Below are positions 12,655 to 23,316 of a DNA stretch of 64,000 nucleotides, piece by piece; positions within the stretch are counted from its first letter, which is position 1; every line of letters begins with the position of its first letter. Origin of the DNA: Pneumocystis sp. 'macacae' (Eukaryota; Ascomycota; Pneumocystomycetes; Pneumocystales; Pneumocystaceae); NCBI GenBank assembly GCA_018127085.1, contig CM030722.1, forward strand, positions 124,001 to 188,000. The letters are read 5' to 3'. Both the position numbers and the translations under genes were made by a program. The notes below the pieces were generated by a model. That model ran no database searches and was not told the DNA's origin. It saw nothing but the letters and a program-made list of their open reading frames with translations.

Positions 12655-13174
12655 TACTGTATATTTTTTTGAAAAAATTAAAAATATATAAATTCTATTA
12701 CTTTTGATTGCGACGTAGAGTTTTCTAATACTACTTTTTAGCGTGTATGTTTGTTTTTAGTGCAGTTACTCTGTTTCTCAATTATTTTTTATATTCAGAG
12801 TGTCATTTTAATTTTACTTCATTTTGTTTTAATTTTAAGTATAGATTATTTAATTTCAAAAAAAAGGTGTAGAAATAATAAAAATAATAATTTCTTAAAA
12901 ACTTATGACTCCTGCGTTTAATTATTTGGAAACTCTTTTTTTTATTTTTTTGTTTTTTAATAAATGTGCTGTTGGATTTAGATTTATTAAAGATGAATAT
13001 TGATTTTATTATCGTTGTAGATTTTTAAAAAAAAAAATTGGTATTTTGGAAGTCTTTTAGTATTATTGTTTGAAAAAATATAATATATAAAAAGAAAAAT
13101 TTTCTTTATTTAAAACTCTTAAAAAACAGAAAAAAGTGCTTGCTTTTTTTGAAATTGGTTGAAAAATTAGATTC
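12655..13174. promoter_or_regulatory. divergent intergenic region creC / GEM1
   Basis: 520 bp of AT-rich sequence between two divergent start codons, so both promoters must lie here. Poly-A and poly-T runs are the only visible structure. Confidence 0.5.
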
Positions 13175-15641
13175 ATGACAGATATAAGGATTGTTGTAGT
13201 AGGCGATGATCATGTAGGAAAATCGAGTTTAATTACATCACTTGTTAAGGTTTGTATGTAAAAATAGTTCTTTTTGTTTTACATATTGCAGGAAACATTC
13301 GTTTCTAATATTCAAAAGATAAGATACAATTATGATAGAATTTTAACTAATATGTTATACGTTGTGCCTCCTGTTAGTGTTCCTGATATGTACAGCAATA
13401 TAAATACAATTATTGTTGATACTTCTTCTGATCCTGCAGATCGTCCGATGCTTATCAAAGAGTTACGCAAAGCTAATGTAATTTGTTTGGTTTATGCCGA
13501 TAGTTATAGCGGAGAACGTGTTTCTTTATTTTGGCTTCCATTTTTTAGGTCTCTTGGTGTTAATGTATTGAAAACAATTCCTTTATTTTAAATTGATTTA
13601 TTTAGTTACCTGTTGTGCTTTGTGCGAATAAATGTGATAATTTAGAAACAGATGACTCATTAATTATTGAGGAGGAGATGCTTCCGATTATGAAAGAATT
13701 TAAGGTTATTTTTCTTTTATTTTTGATGCAGTATTGCTGACTTATCTGTGTGTTAGGAAGTTGAAAGTTGTATTAGGTTAGAAAGTCTCTTTTTTTTATA
13801 TAATAATTGTTTTAGATCAAGTGGGAAGTCTCATCGTAATGTAAATGAGGTTTTATTATATTTCCTAATCTGAATATTATGTTTAATCATGAAGGTGTTT
13901 TATTTATGTCAACGGGCTGTCACTCATCCTATAACACCTCTTTTTAATGCAAAAGAACAAGTATTTATACTTTTTGTTTATATTTAATTTTTAATTTTTA
14001 TAGGAGTTGAAACCTGCAGCAGTGGTTGCTTTAAAAAGGATATTTTGTAAGTTTATACTTGTAATAGTAACTATAATTTTTATAAAAATTTAGTTTTATC
14101 TGATAAAGATCATGATGGTATATTAAATGACTCGGAATTAGATTCATTGCAAAGAAAATGCTTTGAGAAACCAATGGCATCATCTGATTTTAATGACATT
14201 AAATTTTCTGTTTCAAAATTATCTCTTGAAGCAGTAAGAGATAACGGCTTGACGGAAATTGGGTTTTTGTTATTGAATAAAATATTTGCTGTTAAAGGAA
14301 GACATGAAACAACCTGGCAGATTTTAAGATCTTTTAAATATACTGATAGCTTGAGTTTAAGAGACGATTTTCTTAATCCTAAGTAGTTATATATTGACAT
14401 TGAAATTATCGACTAATTAAGAAAGATTTGAAGTAAGTTCTAATCAAAGTGTAGAACTTAGTCCTTTAGGATATCGTTTTTTGGTTGATTATTTTTCGTT
14501 AATGGACAAAGATAATGATGGAGCATTAAATTCTGACGAATTAGCTGCTTTATTTGCGCCTACACCTGGATTGCCGGATTTATGGTATCGTTCATCATTT
14601 CCTGAGTCTACTGTCCGAAACGAGATGGGTTATGTTACATATAATGGATGGCTTGCGCAATGGAGTATGACAACACTTTTAGATTATTCAACAACGCTTG
14701 CCTATCTCGCATATTTAGGCTTCGAATCATCTGGGAAAGAGGGAACAACTGATGCATTGTATGTAACGAAGGCGCGTAAAAGAGGGAAAAAATCAATCAA
14801 AGTAGATAGGAATGTATTTTTGTGTTATGTTATTGGTAAAAGAAAATCAGGAAAAAGTTGTTTATTAGATTCTTTTATAAATATTCCATACAATCCAAAA
14901 TATAATCCTACAAAAAACCATAGAACGGTTGTAAATAGTGTTGAAATTCGAAGTATTCAGCGATATCTTGTGGTAAGAGTAATAAATTTGATAAATAAAG
15001 GGTTAAATGTTTAAGCTTGAGGAATTAACGGATGATGAACATTCTGTTTTAAGTAGTCCTCAGAAATTAGATGCTTGTGATGTATTATGTTTGACTTATG
15101 ATTCGTCTGATCCCGAAAGCTTTGATTATTTATTAAAATTACAAGTTTAATGTTTGTTGATCATGAATATAGCTAATTTTAAAAGGAAAAATATCCTGAA
15201 ATAAACTCTATTCCATGTGTTTATGCTGCCACGAAAGCTGATCTTGACCGTCAACAACAGGTATTTTATCTTACAATAATTTTTTATTCTTATAATAGAG
15301 ATGTGATATTCAACCAGATCAATATACACAAATTCAGTGTCTTCGTTCTCCTATTCATGTTAGTATACCGTGGATGTCAACATCTGATTTATTTGTTCAA
15401 GTATATTATAGTTATAAATATGAAAAAAGGGTTAACAGTGTTAGTTAGTTGAAGCTGCACAAGCTCCATATTTTGCTATACCTAGGTTTGTATGAATAAA
15501 AAAATGTATTTTTATATTTAGAAAAATAGGAAAAAAAACAAAGAAAAAGAACCTTTAAATATACCTTTTTTGTTAGCAACAAGTGCATTCGGAGCTCTTG
15601 TTATTTCTGTTGGTGCACATTTGTTTTTTAGAAAACCTTAA
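13175..15641 (+). CDS. GEM1: mitochondrial Rho GTPase Gem1/Miro
   Basis: Starts at [20 protein letters not shown] and runs through roughly nine exons to the stop at 15641. Seen in order: an N-terminal GTPase with P-loop GDDHVGKSS and an NKCD base-recognition motif restored by splicing at 13601; a first EF-hand loop ([12 protein letters not shown]); a second EF-hand ([12 protein letters not shown]); a second GTPase with P-loop GKRKSGKSC; and a C-terminal membrane anchor ([18 protein letters not shown]) followed by RKP. This is the full Miro layout. Gem1 is tail-anchored in the outer mitochondrial membrane, regulates mitochondrial shape and inheritance, and in yeast controls the ERMES contact site. 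All GTP- and Ca2+-binding motifs look intact. Confidence 0.92.
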
Positions 15642-15838
15642 TATTTAAATTATATAAATATGTTCTAACTAGTTGCCGGATTTAAATACAATTATATAAA
15701 TGAAATATTATTTGATATTTGTAGAAAATATTTTTAAGTTACAAAATGCTAATTGAAAAATGATACAATTAAGATTATGTTAAATTTGGCACTATATTAA
15801 ATATATGATAAGACACTGTATTTTTATGTGATTGTTGT

Positions 15839-18150
15839 TTAAATATATAATGTATTATGTATATTTTTTATTATAGGTATATCTGGGTTTAATATATCTG
15901 AGTCTAATATATCTGAATTTAATATATTTTTATTTGAATCTAACTGGTTATAATAGAGATTATTATTTTTATATAAAATTGACTGAATATCACTAAACTC
16001 CTCATCATAATCATCATATGCAAATGGCATATTAAGATCACTGTAATCAAATATTGTTGGATCCAAAGAATTAATAAGGTAAGGAATATGTGTTTTATAT
16101 TTTTGATCTATACTACCATTTATTAAATTTCCCTATATAATTTAGATTTTAATAATTAAAGTTTTAAAGAAATTACGTTATAAGCGTTTTTTTTGAACGA
16201 TTCCTTTATTGGAAATCCTATATTTTTTTCAATTTGATTTTGCATAGTTCTATGAATAATATCATATTGAAAGGTAGGCGATGTTGTGATGCTTTCATGC
16301 AATTTGTTTCCAGAGTGTTGCATAATTTGATCCTTTTTGACTAAAGACAAATAATAACACATAAAATTTGCTAATAGAACTTGTTGATAAAGAGGCCGAT
16401 GAGGATCTGAGAGTTTAATACGGGCAAGATGATATATAGCACGTTCAAACCGTATAGGAAATCGAGTAAAATATAAAGATTCATGTTGAAAATAATTTGA
16501 ATATTCATTTGTAGATTTTTTACCTTTTAAATATTTTGTAAAAAAATATTTTGAAACTTGAGAAAAGTAAGTTTTTTTATCTAAAAGCTTTTTTTTATAA
16601 TCAGAAATAAATAAGAGTATATTTTTAATGTTTTCTTTTTTTATAAAATTGTACTTTAAGGATAAAAAATTGTATTCTGATTTATGATTTTTAATAATAT
16701 TAAGATATTTAGCAGAAGTCTCATTAGCTTGAGCTACGTCTAAATTCTTGTTGTTCGCATGTTTGATTCTATCTTTTTTTGGTTCTTTATTTTTTGAGTT
16801 AAGATAATCATCATTTTCATAATTGAAGAACATTTCCCATGATGATTTCTTGGAAAAATTAAGTTGATTATGCATTTTAGTTCCTGAATCAGAAAGATTA
16901 GCAGTGTATTCATAACTATTATTTATTTGATAATCTTTTGGAGATAAAGGAAGGCTAGGTAAATTATGATACAGTCTTTCATTATTAGATAACAAAGGTA
17001 TATGACTATAAATTTTTGATTGAGAGTTCCTAAAAGATTTCCTATATGGAATAGGAGGTAAATCATTATCCTTATAATAATGTTTTGTTGGATAAGACAG
17101 TATAACGTTATTTTTTTTATGTTTTAGTAAGTTGAAATTATTATATTTATTTTGTGTCTGATAGGATAAAAATACTTCATTATCTCTATTATGTAAGGCT
17201 TTATTTGTAGTATTCATAGTTTCTGTATAATTGTGATTTTTTTTTATGAAATTAGGATCAGAAAATACGAATTTACTCATATCTACTTCTTGTGATAGCA
17301 TCAAGGTATTTTGAGGATCCTTTTTGAATGATGTAATTGTATAATCACTGTTTTGAGATGAAGTTTGTACTTTAATATCAAAAGATCTTTTAAACGTTAG
17401 TCTAGGTCGATGAATTGATATATGTTTATCATTTTTAAATGAATAAGGTATTTGAGTTTGCGAAATAGACTTGTGAAGTTCGTTTTTTGAATTAAAGTTT
17501 ATGTGAGAATTTTTAATGTTGGATTTTTCAAAAACTATTGGGTTTGAAAAAAAATGTTCTTGAATAGGAAAAATAGAGTTATTAACATTTTTATATCTAG
17601 AATCTAGAGTTTCATAAGGAATTCTATGTTTTTTAAATTCATGTCCTAAATGTTTCTGTTTTTCTAGCAGAATATTAAGGTTTAGTTGAGTAGGACTAAT
17701 ATAATTAACTAAATGAAAAATATTTTTAGAAGTATACTTCGAAAAAGAATTCTCTGAAATATTATTTTTTTCATAAATATTTGAAGCAATAGATATAATC
17801 GAAGTAAATGGCAATTCTAGATCTGGAGATATTTCCATAGACATTTTCCGTATAGCTTTTAAATTCTTGAGTTCCTGATTAATACTTAATGACGTATGAT
17901 TTTTTTCTGTATTTAAAGGTGAAGAATATGTTTTTTTTTCTTGTAAATTGAATAAAACTGAAAAATCCGAATTTGTAAAATGTTTCTGTTTTTTTTCAGA
18001 TATTTTATTTAAATTATGTTGATTTAAATAATATTCTTCCTTTATATGGTTATTGCAATTAATATTATGAGGTACTTGATTATAATAATCTTTTATGAAA
18101 TGATCTTCAGACGTATCATAAAATGAAATATGATCATGATTATTAAACAT
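15839..18150 (-). CDS. large Asn/Lys/Ser-rich protein with a Zds-like C-terminal motif
   Basis: Two exons, complement(join(15839..16132, 16177..18150)), about 755 residues, 44-bp intron, phase 0. Most of the protein is low complexity, rich in Asn, Lys, Ser and Tyr. Two conserved-looking islands stand out: KMSMEISPDLELPFTSI near residue 105 and a helical block RFPIRFERAIYHLARIKL followed by PHRPLYQQVLLANFMCYYL near residue 575-620. The second block resembles what I remember of the C-terminal (ZH4) region of Zds1/Zds2, which binds the PP2A-Cdc55 phosphatase in budding yeast; I cannot confirm this without a search. The last residues contain a short tandem repeat (SDILDSDILNPDI). Convergent with GEM1. 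Confidence 0.6.
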
Positions 18151-19263
18151 CGAAATATCTCTAAAAACATATTAGTTAAATCTTCGTACCAGTAAAAAAT
18201 TCTGGTGAATCACTATTATATAAAAATATATATTATATTTTAGAATGGACTTATTAAATATATAGTTTAAAAAATAGAATAAATGATCGAATTCCAAAAA
18301 AAGAAAATAAAAATAAAAATTATAAGAAATCTTTTAAGATAAGAGCTTTTTATCCTTATCGTTTTTCACTATTTTTTAGTTATCTTTCTTAAAGTATTTT
18401 TTCTTAAAAAGAAAAAATGTATGAAATTTTAACTTTAATAAAAAAAGGAAAATTTTGTTTATTTTTTTTGGTATTTATTTTTAAATTCTTTTTCTAAATT
18501 CTTTTTTGCAAATTTTTATTGTGTAGTTTTATTATAAATTTAGTGTCGATAATTGTTATATAGAATTAAAAAATAGATAAATTTGTCTGATATATATATT
18601 TGTTTTTAGTTATTTGTGTATTTTTAAACAATTTGTTATTATTAAATGTTTTATTTTTAAAATGAATTTAAATATATTATTATTATTAAAAAGTCATTTT
18701 TAAAGTTAAAGATATTTTTGGATGCTAAGTGTATTTATATATATAAAGTATATATTTATTTTTCTTTATGAAATGGATTGTATTGTTTTTTGTATTTTTA
18801 TTTAAAATGTAAATATAATTGATAATACATAAGCTTATTTTATTAATTTTTTTAAATTTTAAACAAAATGTATGAAATTTAATTAAAGATGGGTAAAAAA
18901 TAAGATTTAATAGACTTTTTATTTAAAAAAATGAAATTTAATTTCTATATTTTTTAAATAAATTTTTTTTATAAAAAAGTTTATTAAATAAAAAAATTAA
19001 TAAAAATAAGCAAAATTATCTGAATTGTTATAAAATATGATATTTCAAAAATCAGAGTATTTAATATTAATATATTTTATAAGATTCGATTCTTATCAAA
19101 TATCGAGATTATGTATTTGAAATGTCAAACTTATCACTAGAAATGTCATAGTAATTGTGTTTTTAAAAGAAATAGACTACTGTTTGAGTAGAGGAAACAA
19201 TATAGTATTTTTATATTTTTTTTATCGTTTTTTATGTGAAAATAGGTTTAGTTTTCATTTAAT
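18151..19263. other. long AT-rich divergent intergenic region
   Basis: 1.1 kb between the Zds-like gene and the copper-fist gene, divergent. It is one of the most AT-rich stretches of the window, with alternating A and T runs. No coding potential beyond short chance ORFs and no RNA gene found. Both promoters must lie here. Confidence 0.5.
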
Positions 19264-20543
19264 ATGGTCTATATTAATAATATCAAATACGCGTGGTTTG
19301 TGCGCTTTTAAAGAGGATCAAGCTATAGCTTATTGTCTTTTGTAGTTCTAGTTGTATTAGAGGTCATCGCTCTTCATTGTGTGACCATGAAAATAGACAA
19401 CTTTTTGAGATTAAACGTAAAGGTAGACCAGTATCACAATGTTTACCAATTTCATCGGCGCGCGCAAAAAGATCCTTTCGTGCAAAATGCTTATGCAAAG
19501 ATTATATAGGGAAGGTAAAAGAGTTTTCAGATTCTCAAAAATTGGTTTTTAAGACTTCTAAAAAAAGTATTATTATTTAATTTTAAAAAATAGTTGATAA
19601 TTAATCTATTAGATCACAAAATAGTATTAGAAACAACGGAAGACAAAGGTGTTCATGAAGGAGTTCGAAAGAATAAAACATTTACAAAAGATCTATATAT
19701 AAATACTTCTGAATTGGATTTTAATGGATTAAATAAATTTAAACAATTTCACCATTTTCCTGTTAAACTTCAGATGTTAAATAGTGCAGACGTATCTAAA
19801 TGTGCTATTGGAGCGGTTTCAAATGAAACTTGTGACTTTAGTCCAAAAATTTATACTCAAAGTTTCGATTTTAATCCTAGTTTTTATTTTAATTCTAATT
19901 TTCCTTCTGGAATATTCTCTTATTATAATTCTCAATATTCTAATACTCATATATATCCTCCACTTATAGGGAAAAATGGTTCTGATTGCTCTGCTGTTTC
20001 AAATGATACTAATTTTTATCAAACTTGTAATAAATTAGAATATGAGAATCTTAATACAATATCCAACTATTCTATGCCCTCAGAAATAAAGGAAAATTTT
20101 CAGGAATCATTTACTCCTGTATTTTTCGATCATACTCAGTCTTCTAGAGTGCAAAACAATAATAGTAATATTGAAATTTCTGAACCATTTATGAAATCTC
20201 AAACGGTTATAGACGATTTTCAGAATTTTGAGATTCCAGAAACATATTACGAATTGGATTGTTCTAAAGTAGGATCTAAATGTACATGTACTTCTGTATG
20301 TCAATGTACAAATTGTTATACTCATGACAACAATACTATTAACAATATTTTGCAAAATATACCGCAGGAAAGAGCATTACTTGATACATACATTATTTCT
20401 CGAAGAAAGCCTTCTTATATAATACCCGAAATGAATACACGTATTTGATAAAATTTTCTAAAAAAATCTGGTGTTTTATAGATATCAGCGAACTTCAAGA
20501 AATAAATTCTATTTTTAAATATGCACATATAAGACTTAAATAA
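19264..20543 (+). CDS. CUF1: copper-sensing transcription factor with copper-fist domain (Cuf1/Mac1 type)
   Basis: Four exons, join(19264..19295, 19346..19514, 19594..20440, 20482..20543), 369 residues, phases consistent. Exon 1 encodes MVYINNIKYA; splicing restores the first zinc ligand and yields CSSCIRGHRSSLC, then KRKGRPVSQC, the copper-fist DNA-binding domain with its GRP minor-groove motif, followed by CLCKDYIGK. Near the C-terminus is a compact CxCxxxCxCxxCxxH motif (20281..20325), the copper-sensing cluster of Cuf1 and Mac1. Such factors activate high-affinity copper uptake genes when copper is low. The middle is Asn/Ser/Tyr/Phe-rich. Reading through the last intron would instead end at 20448. 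The 79-bp intron after the fist has weak signals, so that junction is less sure. Confidence 0.85.
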
Positions 20544-21062
20544 CAATATAATTTTTTATTATTCAAAGATGGTGATTAAATATATTGAATTATATGATCT
20601 TATTTATAATGATGCTTATTATTTATTTTACTATTTTTTGCACAAAGTATTTTTATGGTTAAATTTCGTTTTCTTCTGTTTAATGTACGGAAATATGAGC
20701 AATTTGTATAATTTATGGTTATTTATTTAAAAAGTTATGGAATTTTATCGATACAAGTTATATTTTTAGAATATTTGGATTTAATATTAACCAATTGCAT
20801 TTTACGGATTAGCTGTTATATTATTGATACTAATATTAGTTTTAAAAATAGATAAGTATACATATGTTGATGTTATTTATAATAAACTTTAGAACTTTTT
20901 TATGGTCAAATTTAAGCATAATATTGTTATATTAGATTGTTTTATAATTTATAGTGCATTAAAAATAGCTTTTGTTATAGAATTTTTATAGTTATTAGAC
21001 ATTTTTATATGTAATATTTAGATTAGTTTTAAGTATAGACATCTTATAAATAATTTTATGTT
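20544..21062. other. convergent intergenic region, nothing recognised
   Basis: 519 bp between the convergent stops of the copper-fist and Yrb30-like genes. AT-rich, no ORF or RNA gene seen; should hold both 3' ends. Confidence 0.45.
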
Positions 21063-22997
21063 TTAATTTAAGGGAAGGGGGCTTCTCGGAGAATTTCGGC
21101 TTTCGAGTAATAAGTCGCGTCTATTAAGTTTGCGATTTTCTTGAGATTTTGTTCCATCCTTTTCAAGTTTTATTGATGAAGGAGAATTAAATGGTGTTTG
21201 CCCATAATCTATAGTTCCTTTTCTCTCTCTTGTCCTAGAACTATGATTATCATCTCTTAAAAACAATGAAATTCTTTCATCAGTTACACAAAGTAATGAT
21301 GTTTGCTCGCATGTCTGTAGTGCTGTTAGTCTAATAATATATTCAAGAAGAGATAAAGTGGCTAGATTGGTGTTAGAATTATTATGCAATCCTAGGAGTT
21401 CGTTTGTGTTTTCTGAGCTAATATTTAATGCTTTCAATGCTTCTGAAAACTCATTTATTTGTTCTTGCTTTAAAGCTGAAGTTTCATTAGTTGTAGCTTT
21501 TCCTGATGATTTTTTATTATAAAACATAGATTCGTTTTCTAATGATTTTTTGTTTTTAATGTTGTTACTTTTATTATGATTATTTTTACTATTTGCATTT
21601 TTATAATTATCATGATCATAATTTCCACTTAAATCTGTATTAACACTACTGGTATCACTATTGGTATCACTGTGATTGTTATTATCGCTTGCATAATCAT
21701 TCCAAATTTCAAATGCAATCCATTCAATATTTTCAGGATTATTAATTTTATCATAAAATGATTCTTCATCAATGTTTTCATAATTTTCATCATTTTCTAC
21801 ATTATCATACTTGATAGATTCTAATAATTTTCTTGGTGGAGAAAGTGCATGATTGAGTTTTAAAACAAGAACAGGAGTTTTTGCCTCTTCGATATTAAGA
21901 AGTTTTCCAGAAGCATTGAAAAAAAGCCTTGAAATTAAATGAATTGGTATGTTTCTCTTGGAACCATATATGCTACCATCTTTATTTTTTTTTATTTTCC
22001 GTTCTTCTAATTCATCGTGGTATCTTCCATCATTTAAATCTTCAATTACTTGTAATTCATATGCATATTCGTTTATTCTTTCGCGTGTTGAGTTGTTCTT
22101 TAGTTCGTCAGAATCATTTAAATTGACACGAACAACTGATACATGACATTTAGCATGTTCTTCTTTCCATGTAATATCACTAGTTGAAATCATATGTGCG
22201 ACTCTTGCACTTCCTGAGAAAATAGTGTAAAGTTTTAATATGAAAACAGGCCCAACTTGTTGAAATTTAACAGATGATGTCCTTTCAAACAAATTGTCCG
22301 CTGACGTTAGAAATGAAGATGCTTGTAATAATCGAGATGGTGAAACTGTATTTGGTAACGAAGAAGAAATGTTTGCACCAGATGTTGTTAATGCAAGAGA
22401 TATAAGAGGTACGGCCTAAAATGAATTAAAAATAATACATTTTTCTGAATTTTTACATCTTCGATCCTTGAAAGGAGATTTTTCATATCTTCAATAATAG
22501 TTCCCATATTATTTTTATTAATATGCTTTGATATTTCTTGTTCATCCGCCGCATCACTTACACGCCTTGCAAATGCATTAATATCTCGGCGTAGTGAATT
22601 TGTAAGGTGAACTGTGCTCCCAAGACTTGTATTGCCTCGTGCAGATCTATTTTATTAAATATTGGTTTTATTTATTAGAAAAATGTATACATAATTTCAA
22701 TTAAATCAATTGCTGGTGTAACAATCTAATATTCCTATTATTCCAATGCTATAATAGGAAGTCTTTTACCCGGATCTTCTGTTCAAGTTGTTTTCTAAGA
22801 GTATCTAGTGCTTGACGTTGAGCTTGAGATGGCATATCTTTAATATATCTAGAAACTTGACGCAGTGCAATACCGCCTGCAATGCTAACTCCGCTGCGTA
22901 TTGCAAATGTTGCTGCGGCAATAGAAACCCTTTTTTAATTAATTAAGTCTTATTGATATATATTTTTTAAGTCAAACTTTGCAAGAAAATCATCCAT
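21063..22997 (-). CDS. YRB30: RanGTP-binding protein of the Yrb30 family
   Basis: Five exons, complement(join(21063..22415, 22457..22646, 22691..22725, 22770..22929, 22978..22997)), 585 residues. The frame only works if a 35-nt micro-exon at 22691..22725 (encoding IVTPAIDLIEI) is included. The N-terminus reads MDDFLAKVSIAAATFAIRSG, then VSIAGGIALRQVSRYIKDMP and SARGNTSLGSTVHLT, which is the pattern of the fungal RanGTP-binding protein family (Yrb30). Yrb30 binds Gsp1-GTP and takes part in nucleocytoplasmic transport in yeast. A central insertion is Asn/Asp/Ser/Lys-rich, and the C-terminus is basic. Family assignment rests on the N-terminal part; the rest is poorly conserved. Confidence 0.78.
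22691..22725 (-). other. YRB30: 35-nt micro-exon of the Yrb30-like gene
   Basis: A coding micro-exon flanked by two 44-bp introns (22647..22690 and 22726..22769). Skipping it would leave a 123-bp intron and put the downstream exon out of frame, so the phase check supports its use. It encodes IVTPAIDLIEI plus two bases of the next codon. Confidence 0.75.
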
Positions 22998-23316
22998 TTT
23001 GTTCGCTTTTTCAATAAAAAAACTATTAATGACTTTTTAAAATTTAAAATTAATTTCTTGAATCCGGAAATTTTTTATTTTTTCCTTCTTTTAGCATTTT
23101 ATTGTCATTTTTTACTGATAGCGTTTATTATGACGTTGACATTAGTTAGGATCGTTATCACCTCAAAATTTTCTTGTGATTAAGTTTGTGCTTATTTTAT
23201 AAATAAAAAGGTTTAAAAACCTATTAAAAACAGTCTTTTTTATCCATTTAAGTTTGTTTTTCTTAAGTTTTTTTAAATTGTTTTTTTTAATTAAAGATTA
23301 GGTATCATCTCACAAA
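22998..23316. promoter_or_regulatory. divergent intergenic region YRB30 / SUP35
   Basis: 319 bp between two divergent start codons, T-rich on the + strand toward the SUP35 start. It should contain both promoters; no specific box recognised. Confidence 0.5.

Noticed and set aside
19157..19345. 62-residue + strand ORF upstream of the copper-fist gene
   Set aside because: Its 3' part is the first exon and intron of the copper-fist gene in another frame; no independent coding signal.
22647..22769. A single 123-bp intron in the Yrb30-like gene, possibly hosting a snoRNA
   Set aside because: Joining across it breaks the reading frame. Two 44-bp introns around a 35-nt exon restore the frame and give family-like sequence.
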